From contig NZ_CAFI01000037.1 of NCBI RefSeq assembly GCF_000239775.1, positions 1 through 64,000 on the forward strand: 64,000 nt of DNA, read 5' to 3'. Every line of letters begins with the position of its first letter. Positions within the stretch are counted from its first letter, which is position 1. Positions 62,601-64,000 of the stretch are shown here, piece by piece. Source of the DNA: Bradyrhizobium sp. ORS 375 (GTDB lineage: Bacteria; Pseudomonadota; Alphaproteobacteria; Rhizobiales; Xanthobacteraceae). Both the position numbers and the translations under genes were made by a program. The notes below the pieces were generated by a model. The model had not been told where the DNA came from and made no database searches. It saw only the letters and a program-made list of their open reading frames with translations.

Positions 62601-62939
62601 CTCGGCCAGCCGCCGCAGCACATGGGCGCGACGTCCGGAGCGTTCGCGCGAAGGCGCGGTGTCGTCGAAGGGCAGCGTATCGAAACGCGGCAGCACGACA
62701 ACGCCGCAGCCAGGGTCCATCGCATGAAGCGCGGCGGCGATGCGTTCGGCGCGCGTTTCGTCGCTTGCGATGAAGACCAGGCCGCCCGACTTCGCGCGCT
62801 GCCAGAGCTGGAGCAGACGCGCCGCGAGCAAACCGAACGGCGCGTCGGATGCCGGCAGTTGCCGCGTTTGCTTTCGCGCGGACGCGTCCGGAATGACAGT
62901 CGATGTCTTGGATTTGCGCTGTGCTGTGGACTTGGCCAT
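59649..62939 (-). CDS. Mfd-like transcription-repair-coupling-factor paralogue
   Basis: 1096 residues from ATG 62939 (or TTG 62945). N-terminal UvrB-like region with FDTLPFDDTAPSRERSGRRA; a divergent RNA-polymerase-interaction segment (SAVIHLQRGLAVLDGLELVS; NGEAILLPIAELALIWPYAR); RecG-like translocase with Walker A CGDVGFGKTEVALRAAAA (about 603-620), DEEQHFG, TMSATPIPRT, LATNIVENGLDIPRANT and LRGRVGRGGTRAFAYLF; C-terminal TRCF domain. Shorter than usual Mfd (about 1150-1170) with a changed interaction domain, so I regard it as a second, specialised copy. It may act on stalled polymerase or other DNA structures. Confidence 0.85.
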   Translation of the reverse strand: MAKSTAQRKSKTSTVIPDASARKQTRQLPASDAPFGLLAARLLQLWQRAKSGGLVFIASDETRAERIAAALHAMDPGCGVVVLPRFDTLPFDDTAPSRERSGRRAHVLRRLAERAGAPMLIATVDAMLPRVPPPRCWADACLRIEVGQSIDLEMFRRSLVALGYAPDEPPDDPGGVLSHGQTTELFPAGALGPVRIGHADGVISAIHFFDPLHQDEIAAADTLVIDPMSERGLCEEAGLDDIFVYLNGTEIIVDSAVPDRAETRLAALDGSEVDQARRSRDFIDRSAWDHALRAASVLPATGDTELIPLFAQQRSAKTALRRFIESCRRRGVRMMFTAADEHDLQRMQRLAGVTTERRADWATAVRTRGDAITSLLVDLDRGFMTGDNRPLAVITAAEVLGSRARHLQPMARQAAAAGMETRPLPGSAVIHLQRGLAVLDGLELVSAADVSTREMIRLVFANGEAILLPIAELALIWPYARDPSGVRLDDADGRSWAARCLQAEGEIDRTAETLSEQIRARRRTEAPRIVASAVDYERFVARFPYLATPDQASAIEDVLRDLGAGHPMDRIVCGDVGFGKTEVALRAAAATVFSGRQVALIVPTTVLAAQHVQTFTKRFAPFGIDVGHLSRLSSAADARSTKRQLADGTLKLVVGTTALAADDVRFADLGLVIIDEEQHFGAADKARLSRLRAGVHTLTMSATPIPRTMAGAMAGLRDLSIIATPPVQRRPVVTKVEPLLDATLSIALRREHRRGGQSFVICPRIKDLAPMQERLRRVVPELGVAVIHGRMPARDIDAQMMRFVAGKADILLATNIVENGLDIPRANTILITGAEHFGLSQLHQLRGRVGRGGTRAFAYLFADVRENEAEKRLAALQELSFAGAGFQISARDLDLRGAGDLLSEQQAGHVQVFGPALYHELLSRALQGRPHRAVDMWFPELRIDCSAFLPPDYVKDEATRLDVYAQLAHAETSAEIDAIEDDIELRFGELPPEASHLIATARIGVDSRALGIARLDVGTSGIAARLRPSASAGLRRGGDARSRLVYKQEIRPGRILTAAVRFLAALKRVDATQRDTAKSRAPRRKTSARVPRKSRG

Positions 62940-63142
62940 CCCCAACCAAACACGGCGTGCGCGATGAGAGTTCCGGCGCCGATTGCCGATCTCATGGGTC
63001 GTGGGACATCAGCCAGCCCGATCGGCCGCGCGTGAGGCTTGTCGCCCGCGTCCGGCATGGTTCGACTTCTCGGCATGCGCATCACCCTCTCGCGGCGCGC
63101 AGGACGCGTCCGAGTTGATCGGGATGTTGGCCCTCGGAGATC
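62940..63142. other. Intergenic, nothing recognised
   Basis: About 200 bp upstream of the helicase without supported genes. Confidence 0.4.
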
Positions 63143-63560
63143 ATGAGGGCGCGGGGAATGCCGGGCGCTGGCCGCACCCATGGCCCGCCTGCAGAAAGAA
63201 AAGCAGGCGGCAGTCACCACAGGTTCAGCCGAGACATCCGGCATTCCCCGCGCGATGGTTGGGCGGCTTATACGCACTCTCCCCGGGGACCGAGCTGTCT
63301 TGCCCCCGTCACGGATGGATCATCGTCACCATCCGCTTGGCCTCAGCGTCGGGAGGCCAGGACCATGCGACTTCGCCGGCGCGCGGTCTCGTTCGTCCGC
63401 ATGGCCTCAAGCCACGCTGCGAAACCCTCGCACCCACCGCATCCCCCCCCGCGCGTCGTGACGATCGCGATGCGCCCCTCATGGCGAGGCGGGACGGACG
63501 CAGATAAGCATGAATTCCGAAAAAGCGAAAGTGAAATATTTTGCGTGACGGGACTGGACA
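63143..63560 (+). repeat. Decayed Bradyrhizobium-type intergenic repeat
   Basis: The translated + strand contains pieces such as MRARGMPGAGRTHGP and HHRFSRDIRHSPRDGWA, and the neighbouring frame contains GDRAVLPPSRMDHRHHPLGL, word patterns I recognise from a repeat scattered between genes of Bradyrhizobium and relatives that is often wrongly annotated as small proteins. The end (GAAAAAGCGAAAGTGAAATA) also recurs in that repeat. I regard it as non-coding. Other copies are outside this window. Confidence 0.45.
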
Positions 63561-63700
63561 GGGCAAATCAGCTTGAAGATGCGGAAGAAATGAGTTTCTC
63601 CGGCAGCGCCGCTCCCGGCTTCAAACCCCATGGTGAGGAGCGGCGAAGACGCATTCGGGCGATGCTCTCGCATCGTGCCCAGAACGGGGAGGGCGCAGTA

Positions 63701-63757
63701 GGGGCCTCTCCCCTCGAGACGCCCGCCTTTGGCGGGCTCCTCAGAGGGTGAGGAGCG
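63701..63757. repeat. Short palindromic intergenic repeat
   Basis: GCCCGCC (63721-63727) and GGCGGGC (63731-63737) form a stem with a short loop, flanked by CCTCTCCCCTCGAGAC and CTCCTCAGAGGGTGAGGA. This layout resembles the REP-like elements common in Bradyrhizobium intergenic regions. It could also act as a bidirectional transcription stop. Confidence 0.45.
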
Positions 63758-64000
63758 GACATGGCACCTTGGAACATGATGAGTCGAGGAGGTCGCGCGC
63801 ACTCCAGATGGTTCTGAACCCCTGTGCGGCCTCAGAAAATGTGCGATCCGTTGGAACCTCCGGCCTGACTGACGATTGGGCGGCAATGGGGACGGCGATC
63901 TCCCCACGAGGCGACATGCCCAAGCATCGCGTCCTGATCACCAAGGGCGCAGCATGTCCGACATCAGCTCTTCTCACCCGGAAAATGGTCTTCAGTCGAG
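63758..64000. other. End of window, nothing recognised
   Basis: About 240 bp. Short open frames exist on both strands, but none looks like a real protein. Confidence 0.4.

Noticed and set aside
63143-63977. Several short open frames near the window end
   Set aside because: Overlapping frames on both strands with sequence words typical of a known intergenic repeat rather than of proteins.
1-64000. CRISPR arrays, rRNA genes, complete tRNA genes, prophage structural genes
   Set aside because: I looked for regularly spaced repeats, rRNA signatures, full cloverleaf tRNAs and phage proteins and saw none; only the tRNA-Gln fragment at 43905 was found.

Overview
The window looks like a chromosome segment from a Bradyrhizobium-type alphaproteobacterium (Nitrobacteraceae). 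The evidence is high-GC coding, a rhizobial Ku gene, an IS66 element of the long-TnpA type, many Tat-exported redox enzymes, Bug, TRAP and Liv-type uptake systems, and an end region resembling the decayed intergenic repeats of that family. The genus is inferred from protein character and was not checked against a database.

Left part (1-43951), accessory in character. An IS66 element (tnpC cut by the window edge, tnpB, and a tnpA with an in-frame TGA) is followed by a DnaQ-like exonuclease divergent from ku, a small Ku-linked gene, and a deletion scar joining two gene stumps. Next comes a long run of stress and detoxification genes: SDR, a Tat-exported SoxC-like molybdoenzyme with a cytochrome c and a DUF302 protein, two small membrane proteins, a Tat-exported MBL hydrolase, AraC regulator, two tandem chloroperoxidase-type hydrolases, cytochrome P460, three hydrolases with an aspartate at the nucleophile elbow, DUF6130, a MOSC-reductase-ferredoxin fusion, VOC protein, crotonase-like protein, a two-subunit molybdenum hydroxylase, OsmC and MsrA. 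Interleaved are four giant paralogous regulators (about 950 residues each): OmpR-type winged helix, STAND-like NTPase, then TPR-like helices.

The most interesting signal is a shared cis-element made of TAAC units at exactly 10-bp spacing, usually headed by CAAC 7 bp before the first unit. It lies 60-141 bp before, and in the same orientation as, five genes beside regulators 2 and 3: a hydrolase, an unknown protein, a histidine kinase, the VOC gene and the epoxide-hydrolase operon. A related array at 21-22 bp spacing precedes the AraC gene next to regulator 1. OmpR-type winged helices bind direct repeats at this spacing, so I propose an undescribed regulon controlled by these regulators.

At 43905-43951 lies a 47-base 3' piece of a tRNA-Gln(TTG) gene without its 5' half, the usual footprint of integration into a tRNA 3' end. 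Its orientation puts the inserted DNA at lower coordinates, and all four regulators and all the arrays are on that side. Two 26-bp near-identical repeats, one inside a perfect 12-bp inverted repeat, lie about 1.2 kb inside the proposed boundary.

Right part (43952-64000), catabolic. A GntR/FadR-type regulator with a palindromic operator heads a TRAP transporter (dctP, dctQ, dctM) and a zinc polyol/L-idonate-type dehydrogenase. A LysR regulator with a textbook T-N11-A palindrome is divergent from a nine-gene operon: intradiol dioxygenase, maleylacetate reductase, a five-gene Liv-type ABC importer, an aromatic FAD monooxygenase and a second intradiol dioxygenase. Together these fit uptake of an aromatic compound, hydroxylation to a hydroxyquinol-type intermediate, ring cleavage to maleylacetate and reduction to 3-oxoadipate. 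The first dioxygenase has Ser in place of one of the two iron-binding histidines. A convergent Mfd-like helicase and about 1 kb of non-coding repeat DNA end the window.
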